Source: Rattus norvegicus (lineage: Eukaryota; Chordata; Mammalia; Rodentia; Muridae). Taken from it: 64,000 bases of DNA. Below are positions 1-10,204 of this stretch, piece by piece; the first letter of the stretch is position 1; each line of letters starts with the position of its first letter. The notes beneath the pieces were generated by a model. The model worked only from the letters and a program-made list of their open reading frames with translations, searched no databases and was not told the DNA's origin. Made by a program: the position numbers and the translations under genes. The stretch spans positions 41,387,725 through 41,451,724 of the forward strand of contig NC_086031.1 in the NCBI RefSeq assembly GCF_036323735.1. Direction: 5' to 3'.

Positions 1-427
1 GGGTAATCCAGACTTGAGTTCTGAGCCTGGAGCTCCGACCCTTTGGCCTGCAGCACCCACTCAGCTGCCCTGTCATAGTTCTTCCCATGCTGCCCCTTGT
101 CTGAGGCTTTCTCTCATTATCCACCCTCTCCACCCTCTTAGACCCAAAGGTTTGGCTGCTCGTCTTCACTCGCAGGTCTGGGATCATCTTCAGTGAAGCT
201 CTCTGGTTTTGGAGCACACATCAAGCCACCTTCCCGTTCTCTGGCCTGCCCCTCTTCTGCAGTGTCCCTCACCTGATTTCCCTGCTGACTAACGCTTAGA
301 AGTGTAATGAGGCAGATAATCCTGCAGGAAGCTAAGAACAGAGAACATGACGAAAGGAAGAATAAATAGTCAGTGATGGTTTGACTAAATGGATTTTTGG
401 AAATTTTTTTGTTTATGTAGGTACGTG

Positions 428-760
428 TTCTGTGCATGCGTGTGTGTATGTGTTTTCACATGTGTGTCAGCATACACGCATGTGTGTGCATGCTTGAGGC
501 ATGAGATTGATGCCAAATGTCGTTCTCCAATTTGTGGTTTGAGGCAGAGCCTCTCTCTTTAAGCCAGTTGAGGCCAGCAGTTTGGCTACTGTAGCTAACC
601 AGCATGCTCTGGGAATCCCCCGTCTCCTCTGCCTTCACAGCACTGGCATTAGAGGAGGCTGCCGCACCTGTCTGCCATTTACGTGGGTGCCGGGGACCTG
701 AACTCTGGTCCTCACCCTTGTGCAGCAACTGCTTTGCATGGTGAGCCGTCTCTCCAGCCC
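428..760 (-). repeat. B4-type SINE with TG-rich tail
   Basis: Reads in reverse as a B4-like element: the tRNA/ID-like head ends at about 760 (gtctctccagccc), the body has gtgggtgccggggacctgaa, and the distal end runs into a TG-rich tract at 430-495. Well diverged, so old. Confidence 0.6.
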
Positions 761-1022
761 GTGTGTGGCAGTGTGTTTTCATGTAATCTGCAGTAGAGTT
801 CTACAGTATTCGCACATGGGTAATGCCCTAGCTTCCAGTTCTTACTTAGCAATCAAGGGGGCCAGTGAAGGCGCCTTTCTAAGCAGAATAACATTAGGTA
901 AGTTTACCCTTCACACTCACTGCTTCCTATACGGAGCATGAACGAAGTGATCATGATATGTGCCTGTGAACACCTAGACACACTTGGGTGGAAATAATCC
1001 TGACCTAGAAGGAAAATCTGTG

Positions 1023-1325
1023 CCGGAGAGATGACTCAGTGCACTTGCCACAGAATCATGGGGACCCCAGTTCACTCCCCAGAAACCACGTTTATCTGGG
1101 GCACAGTAGTGCATGCCTCTAATGCCAATGTCCCTGCAGCAAGATTAGGGGTGGAAACAGAGTCCCCAGAAACTCAAGAACCAGCTAGTCTCGCATTATG
1201 CAGCCGTGGATGAGGGACCTGTTTCCAACAAGACACAGGAGTAATGACAGCTGGGGTTGTCCTCTGACCTCTACACACCATGCTCAGTGTGTAAATATTC
1301 ACACTCACACACATATACATATCCC
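1023..1325 (+). repeat. B4-type SINE
   Basis: Head gagagatgactcagtg, B1-like middle (gtagtgcatgcctctaatgcc) and tail with ctctgacctctacacac, as in other plus-strand B4 copies in the window. Diverged. Confidence 0.65.
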
Positions 1326-1693
1326 AAAGGAAGTAGCCTTCCGGTAGAGATTCATGGTGCCTTACACAGAGAAAGAGTTTAATGAGTTTGCATTTGTTTC
1401 TTCATTGAACTAAGGATCTTTTTCATCTCTCGAGACTGTACTTGCGGGAATCGGGAAAAGCAGAGGGTCAGCAGATATGTTTGTGGGAAGTGTCCTGTAA
1501 AGTGTGAGGCAGATGACGTTTCCAGCTCTTGAAACTGAAATCCAGAAAAACCAATAAAATACAAAACTCACTTTTCAAAGGGCTATAGAGGTTGATAGAT
1601 GCCATTTGCAAAGAATTAAGTTGGTCTCACAAATCTACCATGCTTTTCTCTCACTGGGGTTCTACATTTCAGACAGATACAGAACGCCCGCCA

Positions 1694-1696
<3 letters not shown>

Positions 1697-1748
<52 letters not shown>
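1697..1748 (+). repeat. (GT)n microsatellite
   Basis: Uninterrupted run of 26 GT dinucleotides. Confidence 0.97.
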
Positions 1749-1752
<4 letters not shown>

Positions 1753-2199
1753 ATAAATAGGAGGACCAACAAGAAAAGTAAAGGGTGATGGAGTGTGAGG
1801 GGGTGTAAGCAGCCCGCAATACTCGAATGAGAGCTTAAGTAAATAATAAAAATAACATCGTTTCAAAAAATGGAAACTCTGATTTTGGATCACTTTGGAT
1901 TTGGGATATTCTGTTGGGGATTTACAACCTAATGTCAAGCCTATGCACATATAAAGAAGTGTGAAGTCTGAAGCAGGGATTTCAAGCATCTCTAACAAGG
2001 GACACTCAAACTGTGCGTCCCCCGAGAGGCTGCAAGTAGATCCTGTGGCTTAGCTGCAACTCGGCTTCTCTGCCCCTTGGTGAGCAGGGAGCTTCCTTGT
2101 GACCTGGAGAGCTTCTGTCTGGAGCATGCGCTGTGCCGGTCGATTAGTCCGCTTCAGCTTCCCACAAACCTAGACACTTCTGGGAAGAGAGAATTGAGG

Positions 2200-2500
2200 A
2201 AAAGCCTCCATAAGAGTGGCTTGTCGGAACACCTATGGGCTATGGTCTTAATTAATGATGGATGTGGGCGGGGTCACCCCGGGAAGGTGGTCCTGGGTGG
2301 TTATAAGAAAGCAGCCAGAGCAAGTCATGAGGGCCAAGCCAGTAAGTGGTGTTCATTTGTGCTTCTCTTTCAGCTCCTTCCTCCAGGCTCCTGCCCAGCT
2401 TGGGTTCCAGCCTTGGCTTCCTTCAGTTGATGGGCTGTGAGCCAAGTTTGGTTTTGGTCATGTTGTTTTTATCACGGCAACATAAAAGTAACTAAAACGT
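2200..2500 (+). repeat. Rodent interspersed repeat (family not named)
   Basis: Contains the landmarks agcctccataag, aagaaagcag and ttggttttggtcatgttgtt, seen also at 6990-7212, 8355-8680 and 58036-58382 and in reverse at 32041-32420 and 55912-56240. I recognise it as an abundant rodent repeat but cannot name the family with confidence. Confidence 0.6.
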
Positions 2501-2788
2501 CTGTCAGGGACCGAGTTGTTGAAATTCACTTTTATCCACAGTGTGAAACAGGCCTAGACAAAGATTGTCCAAGTAGAGAATGAGTTGCATCGGGTCATTT
2601 CTAATGGGAGATGGTCTTTCACCTTGGCCAGTCCCCTCTGATTTACTCCTATTGGTTCTTAGAGCCAAGCTGGCCGAGGAAAACGCCTGCAAGAGCTGTA
2701 TCTCCAGGCCAAACATAGAGATTGCTGGCTTCTGGTTGGTGCCGAGTACTGGGCCAGTGGCTGAGCTTGCATGGACTCACTCTGCAGG

Positions 2789-2813
2789 GGCCATCTGATA
2801 AGATGGCCACGTG
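2789..2813. promoter_or_regulatory. Candidate factor-binding palindrome with GATA loop and overlapping E-box
   Basis: GGCCATCT-GATA-AGATGGCC (2789-2808) has perfect 8 bp arms. Each arm resembles a YY1 site (AAGATGGCC), the centre is a GATA motif, and CACGTG (2808-2813) overlaps the right end. Function is inferred from motifs only. Confidence 0.3.
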
Positions 2814-3254
2814 TTCCTATCAGGTGTACAAGGAGAAACGCTGCCTTGTTGTACATACAAAGCAGTTGCTGGAGACCCTTTATCTTTTGAGAGGAAATGC
2901 GTGTGAGGTACCAGGGGGCAGAGCGCTGCCCTCCCTCCTGAAGATGCTTATCCTGGCTGTTGGCAGCAGGGCTAGACAGGAAGATTTGGCTCAGTTTCCA
3001 GTGGGAGGACAGATGGCCATAGTTCCCCAAGTTTAGGGGTGGGGATTATAAGCTCACTTTTGTCTGTTCTTCCCACGGCCCCGTTAAAACCGTCATGGGA
3101 AGATAACTAGGTACCTTTAACCTTTCAGATGCCATTCAGTTCTAAATAAATAAAAGTCAAGGTGATTGGGTTCTTAAAAATGAACCTTTGCAGAATCTGG
3201 GAGGTGATCATGGTGAAATGCTTACAGTGATCTGTCTGGTTGCCTACAGTGTTA

Positions 3255-3510
3255 GGAAGCCACGTGTGTTGGTACACACTTGTGATCCCAGCACTGGGGA
3301 AGTAGAGGCAGGAAGAACCCTGGGACTTGCTCGACAGTCGATAAAGGTCACCTACTCCCCTAGCCTACGTGGCGAGTTCCAGGTCAATGAGAGACCATAT
3401 CTCAAAAGAATAAAACAAACACCCAAGCTGTGGCATGTTCCTGAGGAATGACACGTGAGATTGTCTACTGGCCTCCCCTGCATGCACATGTGTGCCCTCG
3501 TATACATGAA
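3255..3510 (+). repeat. B4-type SINE, 5' truncated
   Basis: Begins in the B1-like part (gttggtacacacttgtgat, ccagcactggggaagtagag) and ends in the B4 tail (gaggaatgacacgtgagat). The head is missing. Confidence 0.6.
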
Positions 3511-3621
3511 CACAAGCAGATGGGGGGAATGAGAAAGAATGTCTGTTATAGATGCTGATATACCTTTCTTTTTAAGGACTATTAAGATCCCAGCCAATCT
3601 CCTTGTTGATGGCATACCCCT

Positions 3622-3955
3622 GTCTCAGTTAGGGTTTGCATTGCTGTTAAGAGGCACCATGACCATGGCAACTCTTATAAAGGTCAGCATTTAACTGGGG
3701 CTGGCCTACAGTCCATTATCATTGTAGTAGGAACCGTGGTGGCATCCAGGCAGATGTGGTGCTGAGGTAGCTGAGAGTTCTACATCTGGATCTGCAGGCA
3801 GCAGAAGCAATGAGCCCCTGGGCCTGGCTTGAGCATCTGAAACCTCAGAGCCCACACCCCGTGACGCACTTCCTCCAACAAGGCCATACCTCCAAGAATG
3901 CCGCTCCCTGTGAGTCCACGGGGGCCATTTCCATTCATACTACCACTCCCCTGAC
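3622..3955 (-). repeat. Rodent interspersed repeat (family not named)
   Basis: Starts gtctcagttagggtttgcat and includes aactcttataaaggtcagca and cttcctccaacaaggccata, a pattern repeated very widely in rodent genomes. It shares its first about 40 bases with the reverse complement of the element at 58036-58382. Confidence 0.6.
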
Positions 3956-4114
3956 TCCCAGCAGCAGCATGCTGCTGTGACAGCAGCCATGCCTGTAGCT
4001 GGAGGGGCTATGGAGACCTCTCTATTTCAGTTTGTCCTTCAGCCTATGTGGACTGTGATGTTGGGCTTCTGTACTATGGTTCTCATGGTTTCTTTTGTTT
4101 CCTGTTCTTTACAG

Positions 4115-4191
4115 ATATCATTAATGGAGTTCAAGAAAAATGTGTATTGCCTCCTATGGATGGCTACCCCCACTGCGAGGGGAAAATCAAG
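4115..4191 (+). CDS. Mgat5: Mgat5 internal exon, residues ~136-161 (GnT-V)
   Basis: Exon of alpha-1,6-mannosylglycoprotein 6-beta-N-acetylglucosaminyltransferase (GnT-V), the medial/trans-Golgi type II membrane enzyme that adds beta-1,6 GlcNAc to the alpha-1,6 mannose arm and so starts the tri- and tetra-antennary N-glycan branch. The 77 bases begin with two bases of a split Asp codon and then read IINGVQEKCVLPPMDGYPHC followed by EGKIK, in the lumenal region after the stem. Cys145 and Cys156 (human numbering) are known disulfide cysteines of the family. The acceptor is ttctttacag and the donor aag/gtaaag. The length is not a multiple of three, so skipping would shift the frame. The assignment is certain from the sequence itself; the numbering is from recall of the human protein. 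Confidence 0.97.
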
Positions 4192-5335
4192 GTAAAGCAG
4201 AGCTTACGTCTGCTCATCCCAACCCTCCATCTCTGAGCCCTGAAGCAAATCCTTTCCAGGGTGTTTCTATCCTAAGCGTGGTGGCCCTTCTCTGCCACTC
4301 CCATGGGGTGCAGGTCAGCAGTGGCTGTCACCAGTCAGACTGAGGACCTGGACCACTTCTTGTGTCCCCTCTGTCTTTCCCAGCCCTTCATCTCCAGGTG
4401 ACCCTTCAAGTCCCAATACCAAAGGGGCTTAGTTAGAATTCTTGCTTCTCCCTGAGTCCCCAGAGTCCTGGTCCATGTCCCGATTATGACATACATGGGA
4501 TTATCTGCATAAGCAAATGAGTGCCCAGAGACACTTGGGCCACCCATGCTTGACTCTGTGCATTCCCACTGGTGATTAACCCCAAGTCTCCTGGATGCTG
4601 AGCAAGTGCTCCGTACTGAGCTGCAGCCTGGCGTATTATATGTAATCTGTGAACATGTATGTGCGTGTAGGTATGGAGGCCAGAGGACAGCCTGTGTCAT
4701 TCCTTGGGTGTCATCCAGCTTTCCCTTGAGACAGGATCTCTCACTAGCCTAGAGCTCATCCAGTAGGCTGGCCTGCCTGTTCCCAGTGCACACCTGGACT
4801 CCTGACCTTTTCTTGTTTTGTCTTATGTTGTTTTGAGAAAAATAAATTACATTTCTTTGGCCTGCTCCTGGAAACCACTTCTGACCAGTGGTGTTCAGAG
4901 AAAGATTATCATTCAAGTGTTCCTGTAAAGAATGGTGAGAACCTTCCTGGGAACATCTCTTGCTGTTCTTTGGGGACAGCTGTAAGTGCCCATTGACACT
5001 TTTGTGCTGTTTGGCCCGAGCTCTGCACTGCAGGCCCTGTGCTGTGGCTGTGGAACCTCCTAAGGGTATTGAAGAGAAGGGGCCCTGTGGTCCTGCTGGC
5101 TCTCCCGCCCTTTACCTCCACTGTTCTCTGTTTACACGGAGCTGCTCTGCTCTGCTCTGGCAAACACCAGCAACTCTCCAGGAGTCGAGCATCTGGTCAC
5201 CTGGCCCTCAGCTCAGGAACCTTTGGCTCTGCTCAACCTATGGGCCTGCACTTGAGTCACCCGCCCCACTGTGTCCTTTGTCCCCTCTCCCTCCTCCACC
5301 GTCTCCTCAGCCATATCCTCTCCTCTTCGTTTCAG
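4192..5335 (+). other. Mgat5: Mgat5 intron, 1.1 kb
   Basis: Short intron between the exons at 4115-4191 and 5336-5425. It contains an old minus-strand B4-like SINE at about 4640-4800 and otherwise unremarkable sequence. The 3' end is strongly pyrimidine-rich (about 5255-5335), consistent with an efficient acceptor. Overlapping open frames at about 4960-5460 run through the intron and exon and look incidental. Confidence 0.9.
4640..4800 (-). repeat. B4-like SINE fragment
   Basis: Has gaggccagaggacagcctgt and a degraded B1-type segment (gagacaggatctctcactag). Old and truncated. Confidence 0.5.
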
Positions 5336-5425
5336 TGGATGAAAGACATGTGGCGGTCAGACCCCTGCTACGCAGACTATGGAGTGGACGGGACCTCCTG
5401 CTCCTTTTTTATTTACCTCAGTGAG
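5336..5425 (+). CDS. Mgat5: Mgat5 internal exon, residues ~162-191
   Basis: The 90 base, phase 0 to phase 0 exon encodes 30 residues starting WMKDMWRSDPCYADYGVDG and ending FFIYLSE. It carries Cys172 and Cys183 (human numbering), two cysteines I recall as forming disulfides with Cys338 and Cys145. The region is part of the lumenal N-terminal domain. In Chinese hamster Lec4A cells a Leu188Arg change mislocalises GnT-V; allowing for a one-residue numbering offset between rodent and human proteins, that leucine should be the one in the YLSE stretch at the end of this exon (inference). The acceptor is ttcgtttcag and the donor gag/gtgagt. Skipping would remove 30 residues in frame. Confidence 0.97.
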
Positions 5426-5694
5426 GTGAGTCTTTCCGAGGACCTGTGCCTACATCTACACTGAGACTCTTTTGTAACTGAGTCTGGAGTTGGAGAAGCT
5501 GAAAAAGAAGGGCCAGCGACTGCCTTCATTTTCTTCCTGACTCCCTCCTGAACATCTATCTATCTTCCCATAAAGGAAGAACAGCCTGGATTCACTGTTT
5601 CGTTTGCTTTAATTTCCTATTTCAGTAAAATACAGACTGCAGGACTTTCTGTCTTCACCAGTTTTTTTAAATTTAGTTTTCTTTTGTAAACTTT

Positions 5695-5862
5695 TAAAAC
5701 TTTTATTTATTTAGTATAGGCATGCATGTACAGGGACTGTGGCACACAGGTGAAGGGCAAAGGACAACTTATGGGATCCTCTCCTTCCCCCTGTGGGTCC
5801 CAAGCACATTCAGGTCCTCAGGCTTGGTGGCAGTCACCTTTACCCCAAGCCATTGTGCCAGC
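5695..5862 (-). repeat. B4-like SINE fragment
   Basis: Follows the pattern ttttatttatttagtatagg, then tgggtcccaagcacattcag and ending ccattgtgccagccc, consistent with an old minus-strand tRNA-headed SINE. Confidence 0.5.
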
Positions 5863-6407
5863 CCTTCCCTTGCAAACAAATCATCGAATACCTTCAGCTC
5901 CACCACGTTGTGGGTCCAGACTGAGAAAACAGGCCTGCTTGGCACATAGTCCACAGAGCGTTCAGCTCAGGGAGGAAAACACTGGGTACACAAGACTGAA
6001 AGCACACTACAAGAATCTTTTTCAAGTCTTTCCCAAGTTCTCACAAAGGCATGCTACCTTCTAGTTTGGGGACAGTGGCCGTCTTAATGAGCCTGAGGTT
6101 AGGACCCATTGTTTTGATTTGTGTTTCTCTTGTGGTGAGCAGTAGTAGGCCGCTCCGCCCCGCCCCCTCTCCCCAACTGTTGGCTGCCACCCATGCTCTT
6201 ATGGACCAGGTTACCTCCTGTCATTTTTTTTCTTTATTCTTTTCTCTCTGATTTTCCTTTTCATTTGTGTTTGTACATTTACAACGCAGGTCTTTCTAAG
6301 GCCACGCAGCACTTAACAGACCCCATGGGTCCCTGGCTCAGGTGACTTCTAGCTCTCCTTTGGATAGAATGCTTGTCTGGCATACACCAAACCCAGAATT
6401 TCATTGC

Positions 6408-6530
6408 CTAAACTGGGCATAGTGGCACACAGCTATCTTCCTAATAATTGGGAGGAAGGTCAGAAGTTGAGGCTATCCTTGGCTACATAGTAAGTTGGAG
6501 GAAAGCCTGAGATACATGAGACCTGTTTCC
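6408..6530 (+). repeat. B1-like SINE with purine-rich tail
   Basis: Diverged B1-like order: actgggcatagtggcacaca, then ggctatccttggctacatag and gacctgtttcc. The pure purine tract directly follows as an expanded tail. Confidence 0.5.
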
Positions 6531-6624
6531 AAAAGAGGAAGAAGAGGAGGAGGAAGAAAAGGAGGAGGAGGAAGAAGAGGAGGAGGAGGAGGAGGAGGAG
6601 GAAGAAGAGGAGGAGGAGGAGGAG
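6531..6624 (+). repeat. 94 bp polypurine (GGA/GAA)n tract
   Basis: Ninety-four consecutive purines made of aag and agg triplets at the end of a B1-like SINE. Such homopurine mirror-like tracts can adopt triplex (H-DNA) structures. Confidence 0.95.
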
Positions 6625-6989
6625 TTGAAAGGTTATAATATTTAGCTACAGAGGAAGAACCTAGTAGGGACTTAGAAGCTAGCTGTGCCTTCTCCTCTGG
6701 ACCAGACAGCCTGAGGGCCTAGGTAGGTAGGTGCTGGGCAGCCTTGGCTGGGCCTTACCACCATTTCTTTCGTTATTCCGCCCCACGGTAACAGCCCCTT
6801 AGTGATGCCCTTTCGAATATCTCCGTTTTTTTCAGGCTGAATTAAATGTTCTTGCTGTCGTTTTCCTTGTGCAGCCTCTCTTTTCTGTACCGTAAACTGA
6901 CTAGCACGTCTTACTTGGATGACCAAGCCTAAGTTACCATCACTATAAGGCACGTGGCCCCTCTCCTACGTCCATGTTCTCTCTGTGCC

Positions 6990-7212
6990 ATCGCTAACAC
7001 TGATCGTCAAGTCGACACAACCTGGCATCCTGGTAAACCTCTGGGAGTGTCTGTGAGGGAGCTTGCAGTTGGGTGAATTGAGATGGAGGACCCCCCACCA
7101 CCCCCTCTGATGCAATGTGTCACGGTGCTCCTAGCTCGGTGGACTGCACCCTTAAACTCTGAATCCAAGTAAACTATTTGTAAGGCATTTTGTTACAGAG
7201 TAACTAACAAGT
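6990..7212 (+). repeat. Diverged rodent interspersed repeat
   Basis: Follows the same order as 58036-58382: gtcaagtcgacacaacctgg at the start, then the tail aaactctgaatccaagtaaac and gttacagagtaactaac. Strongly diverged. Confidence 0.45.
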
Positions 7213-7921
7213 TAGTCCACTTTCTTCATTACATCATAGTCAGCCCCCACAACCCTCAGCGCTGCACTTGGCTTCCAAGGTTCTACCAGTGAGGCAACTA
7301 CATACCTTTTCTTTGGCAAGTTTGTTCCCTGGGAATCAGGGGAATCCCAGCACCGATGACAATAAAATGCCTTCTAGGAATTGGAAGCACAGATTAACCT
7401 GGGTGTTCTGTCCTAGCTCAGGGTAGCCCGGGTTTTCCTCCTCAGCTGCCAAGATGTTGAATTTCCAGCATATGTTTGAGCCTGCCTCTGATTCCTAGGG
7501 TCTGCAGCCTTCTCATTTCCTTCTGCAAGCAGAATCAGGCAGTGGGTGACCTTCACCCCAGTGAGAACTCAATTAGAAGTATCTCTCCTGCCCTGAGGGA
7601 AAGACTCTTCATCCAGTTTAATTTTGCAAAGTTTCCTTCTCAAATCCCTTCCCTGGAATGGAAAAACCCAAGTCCGGCTGTAGGTCCTGACTGACAGCCA
7701 CGGCTCATTAGTGGATTTGGGAGGGCTAAGGAGATGAAGGATGTCACATTCTGCCTGGGTTTCCCAGCCTCTTCTCGAGCTCCTGAACCAAAGCTGGGAA
7801 GTTATAGTGAAATGAATGGCACGGACATGGTTTATGATAGGTTCGTTTCCTTTGAGACTGCCACCCTAGCCACACTCCCAGTGGAGGGAAGATAGACACT
7901 CAGGAGGGGAAAGTATGGGTT

Positions 7922-8002
7922 TGAGAAGAGTCCACGGGGCTGGAGAGATGGCTCAGCCGTTAAAGGCTAGGCTCACAACCAAAAATATGAGAAGAGTCCA
8001 CG
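7922..8002 (+). repeat. 51 bp mini-SINE with 15 bp target duplication
   Basis: Body 7937-7987 starts gggctggagagatggctcag like B2/B3 and then jumps to aggctcacaaccaaaaata. It is bounded by the perfect duplication tgagaagagtccacg at 7922-7936 and 7988-8002, so it is a complete insertion and not a decayed fragment. The length suggests an internally deleted B2-type retroposon. Confidence 0.8.
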
Positions 8003-8354
8003 AGCAGCGCTGGTGCACTGCTCTGTCTAGAGATCGTGGTTTCATGGGCCAGGACTTATTCTCCTCCTGAGGTGCAGTTAGGCTTCAGTAGCCTTGGCAT
8101 AAGACCAGCTTCTTGCTTCTTATAGTTAGTGGATTCAGCTCAGTGACTGCTTCCTGGCCTCTGTTGTAGTCACTGGGTTGCCGGCATCTACTGAGAGCTC
8201 ATTTTCTTGTCACTGCACCAAGTGTTCTGTATCTTAAGAGTTTAATGGGAAAAAGAAAGAGATTCAGATGGGAGAGGACGAAAGGACAGGTATAATTAGT
8301 CACAAAAACGGGAGGGATGGCTCCTCTTACGACATCTGGGAACCTTGTGGTACC

Positions 8355-8680
8355 TAACACTGGTTGTCAGCTTGACAGAGTCTAGAAGCACCTAGAAGAG
8401 GAGCCACTGGACGTGTCTGTAAGGAAATTTATCACATGGGCTAAGGAGGAAAGGTCTAACTTAAACGTGCTCCCATGGGCTGGGGTCCCAGACTGAGCAA
8501 ACAGAAGAAAGTGACCTGAGTACCATTGTCCATCTCCCTCTGCTTCCTGGATGTCAGCTCCATGCATTCCCAACAGGATGCACTGTGTCCCCAAACTCTG
8601 AGCCAAAATCAACCCTTCCTTAAAGAAGTTAAGTTCTTTTGTCAGGGTTTGTATCAGAGCAAAGTAAGAAATATGGACCT
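8355..8680 (+). repeat. Diverged rodent interspersed repeat
   Basis: Order matches the copy at 58036-58382: ttgtcagcttgacagagtct, later catctccctctgcttcctgg, then ctctgagccaaaatcaaccc. Confidence 0.5.
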
Positions 8681-9361
8681 CGTTCTTGCCTTCTTGCTCT
8701 CGGTCTATCCTCTCGTCCCCTACACCCCCCTCTTCACGTGCTCATGGCTAGCCTTTACTCCTCTCCCCCCTCTCTCTCTCTCTGTCTGTCTTTTCTTATA
8801 CTGAAAAAAAGAAATATGGACCTCTTATCACAATCAGGCTCTAAAAGTGACTCTGAAAGGGGCCTAATGTATCATCCCAGACTCAGTGACAGCTTCAGGA
8901 GGGATGGTCACTCCTGAAAGGTTCCATTAGCCATTTCTCAATCTCTGTGACCCAGTGTGTTTCCTCTAGTTTTTTCAGTTATAGTTCTGTTCGATTTTAA
9001 AAGCATCTGCCTCCCATCAGGAAGGCATGAGGATGCCCAGGTTCACATCAGCATGTCCTTGGAGAGGGAAGGCCTAGCAGACAGAGCATGCTCAGTAGAC
9101 ACAGGCGGCATATTCATGAGTGTTCACGTTATCCTTAATGCGAGGACACTCTGGATGGGCTCGCTGTTCTGTCTTAGAGTTAGAGTCAAGTCGGCCTAAT
9201 AAGATAATGCGTCTGCTATGACTTCTAGTCACGTAGAATGTGGACTCTTCCTTATTACTGGGTTGGTTGGTGTTTTGTTTTGTTTTGTTTTGTTCCAGGG
9301 GTTGTGGGTAGGGTGTTCAGTTGAAAGCCATATATCTTCCCTCACAGCCATCTTCCTTACT

Positions 9362-9490
9362 TTTTAAACAGGGTCCCACTAAGTCTGGAACTCAGCTATT
9401 AGGCTAAACTTTCTGGCCAGTGGGCCCCAGGGATCCCTGATTTGCACCTCCTCAGTGCTAGGGTTACAGGTGTACACCATCACTCTAGCT
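9362..9490 (-). repeat. B4/B1 SINE fragment
   Basis: Reads gggtcccactaagtctggaa, then tctggccagtgggccccagg and gctagggttacaggtgtaca, the minus-strand B4 body. Confidence 0.6.
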
Positions 9491-9825
9491 TCTTTTTTAT
9501 GTGCTGTAACTTAGAACTTATCCACATGCTTGTGTGGCAAGTAGTAAGCCAACCCCTCATCCCCGTGGCTGCCTTTTTAACTGGTGAGAGCTGTATCTAT
9601 GTGTGGTGTGCAGCATGGTGTTTGATAAGCACGTGCATTGTGGGATGTCTAAGGCAGCTAACGAGTTTGTATTACTCTATATTCTTTTCACGAGTGTGAA
9701 AAACACACTTGCCCTTGACTGCTAGTCTCCATGGGAGGATGTTTCATTGAGCCAGTTATGCGAAATTAATTGAGACTAGTCCCTTAAGTCAGTTCCTTAC
9801 CTTGTAGTGTTAAAATCCTGGACAA

Positions 9826-9985
9826 GAGTCTGGAGAGATGACTTAGCGATCAAAATGCTTGCTGCTCTTGTAGAGGGCCTGAGTTTGGTTGCCAGCACCC
9901 ATGTCAGGCTGATAACAGCAGCTTTTAACTCCAGCTTCAGGGGGTTCCATCCTCTTCTGGCCTCTGTGGGCACCTGCATGTAGGT
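9826..9985 (+). repeat. B3-type SINE
   Basis: Head tctggagagatgacttagcg, then ttgctgctcttgtagagggc and ttccatcctcttctggcctc, characteristic of B3. The tail is the CT tract that follows. Confidence 0.75.
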
Positions 9986-10173
9986 GCTCTCTCTGTCTCT
10001 CTGTTTCTTTCTGTCTCTCTCTCTGTCTCTCTGTCTCTGTGTCTCTCCCTGTCTCTCTCTCTCTCTGTCTCTCTGTCTCTCTCTCACTGTCTGTCTCTCT
10101 GTCTCTCCCTCTCTCTATCTCTCTCTGTGTGTCTCTCTGTCTCTCTCTGTCTCTCTCTGTCTCTCTCTCTCAT

Positions 10174-10204
<31 letters not shown>
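9986..10204 (+). repeat. (TCTCTG)n then (CA)n compound simple repeat
   Basis: About 185 bp of CT-rich sequence with interspersed G, followed by CA from 10176 to 10204. It sits in the tail position of the B3 just upstream. Confidence 0.95.

Larger units (their letters stand above)
1..4114 (+). other. Mgat5: Mgat5 intron, 3' part (upstream of the first exon seen)
   Basis: Intronic DNA ending in a pyrimidine-rich tract and the acceptor ag at 4113-4114. The preceding exon, which must supply the first base of the split Asp codon, lies outside the window. It holds B4-type SINEs at about 428-760, 1023-1325 and 3255-3510, a GT microsatellite at 1697-1748, two copies of a rodent interspersed repeat near 2200-2500 and 3622-3955, and single-copy-looking DNA between them. 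I see no other exon here: the open frames are short and mostly lie in repeats. Confidence 0.85.
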
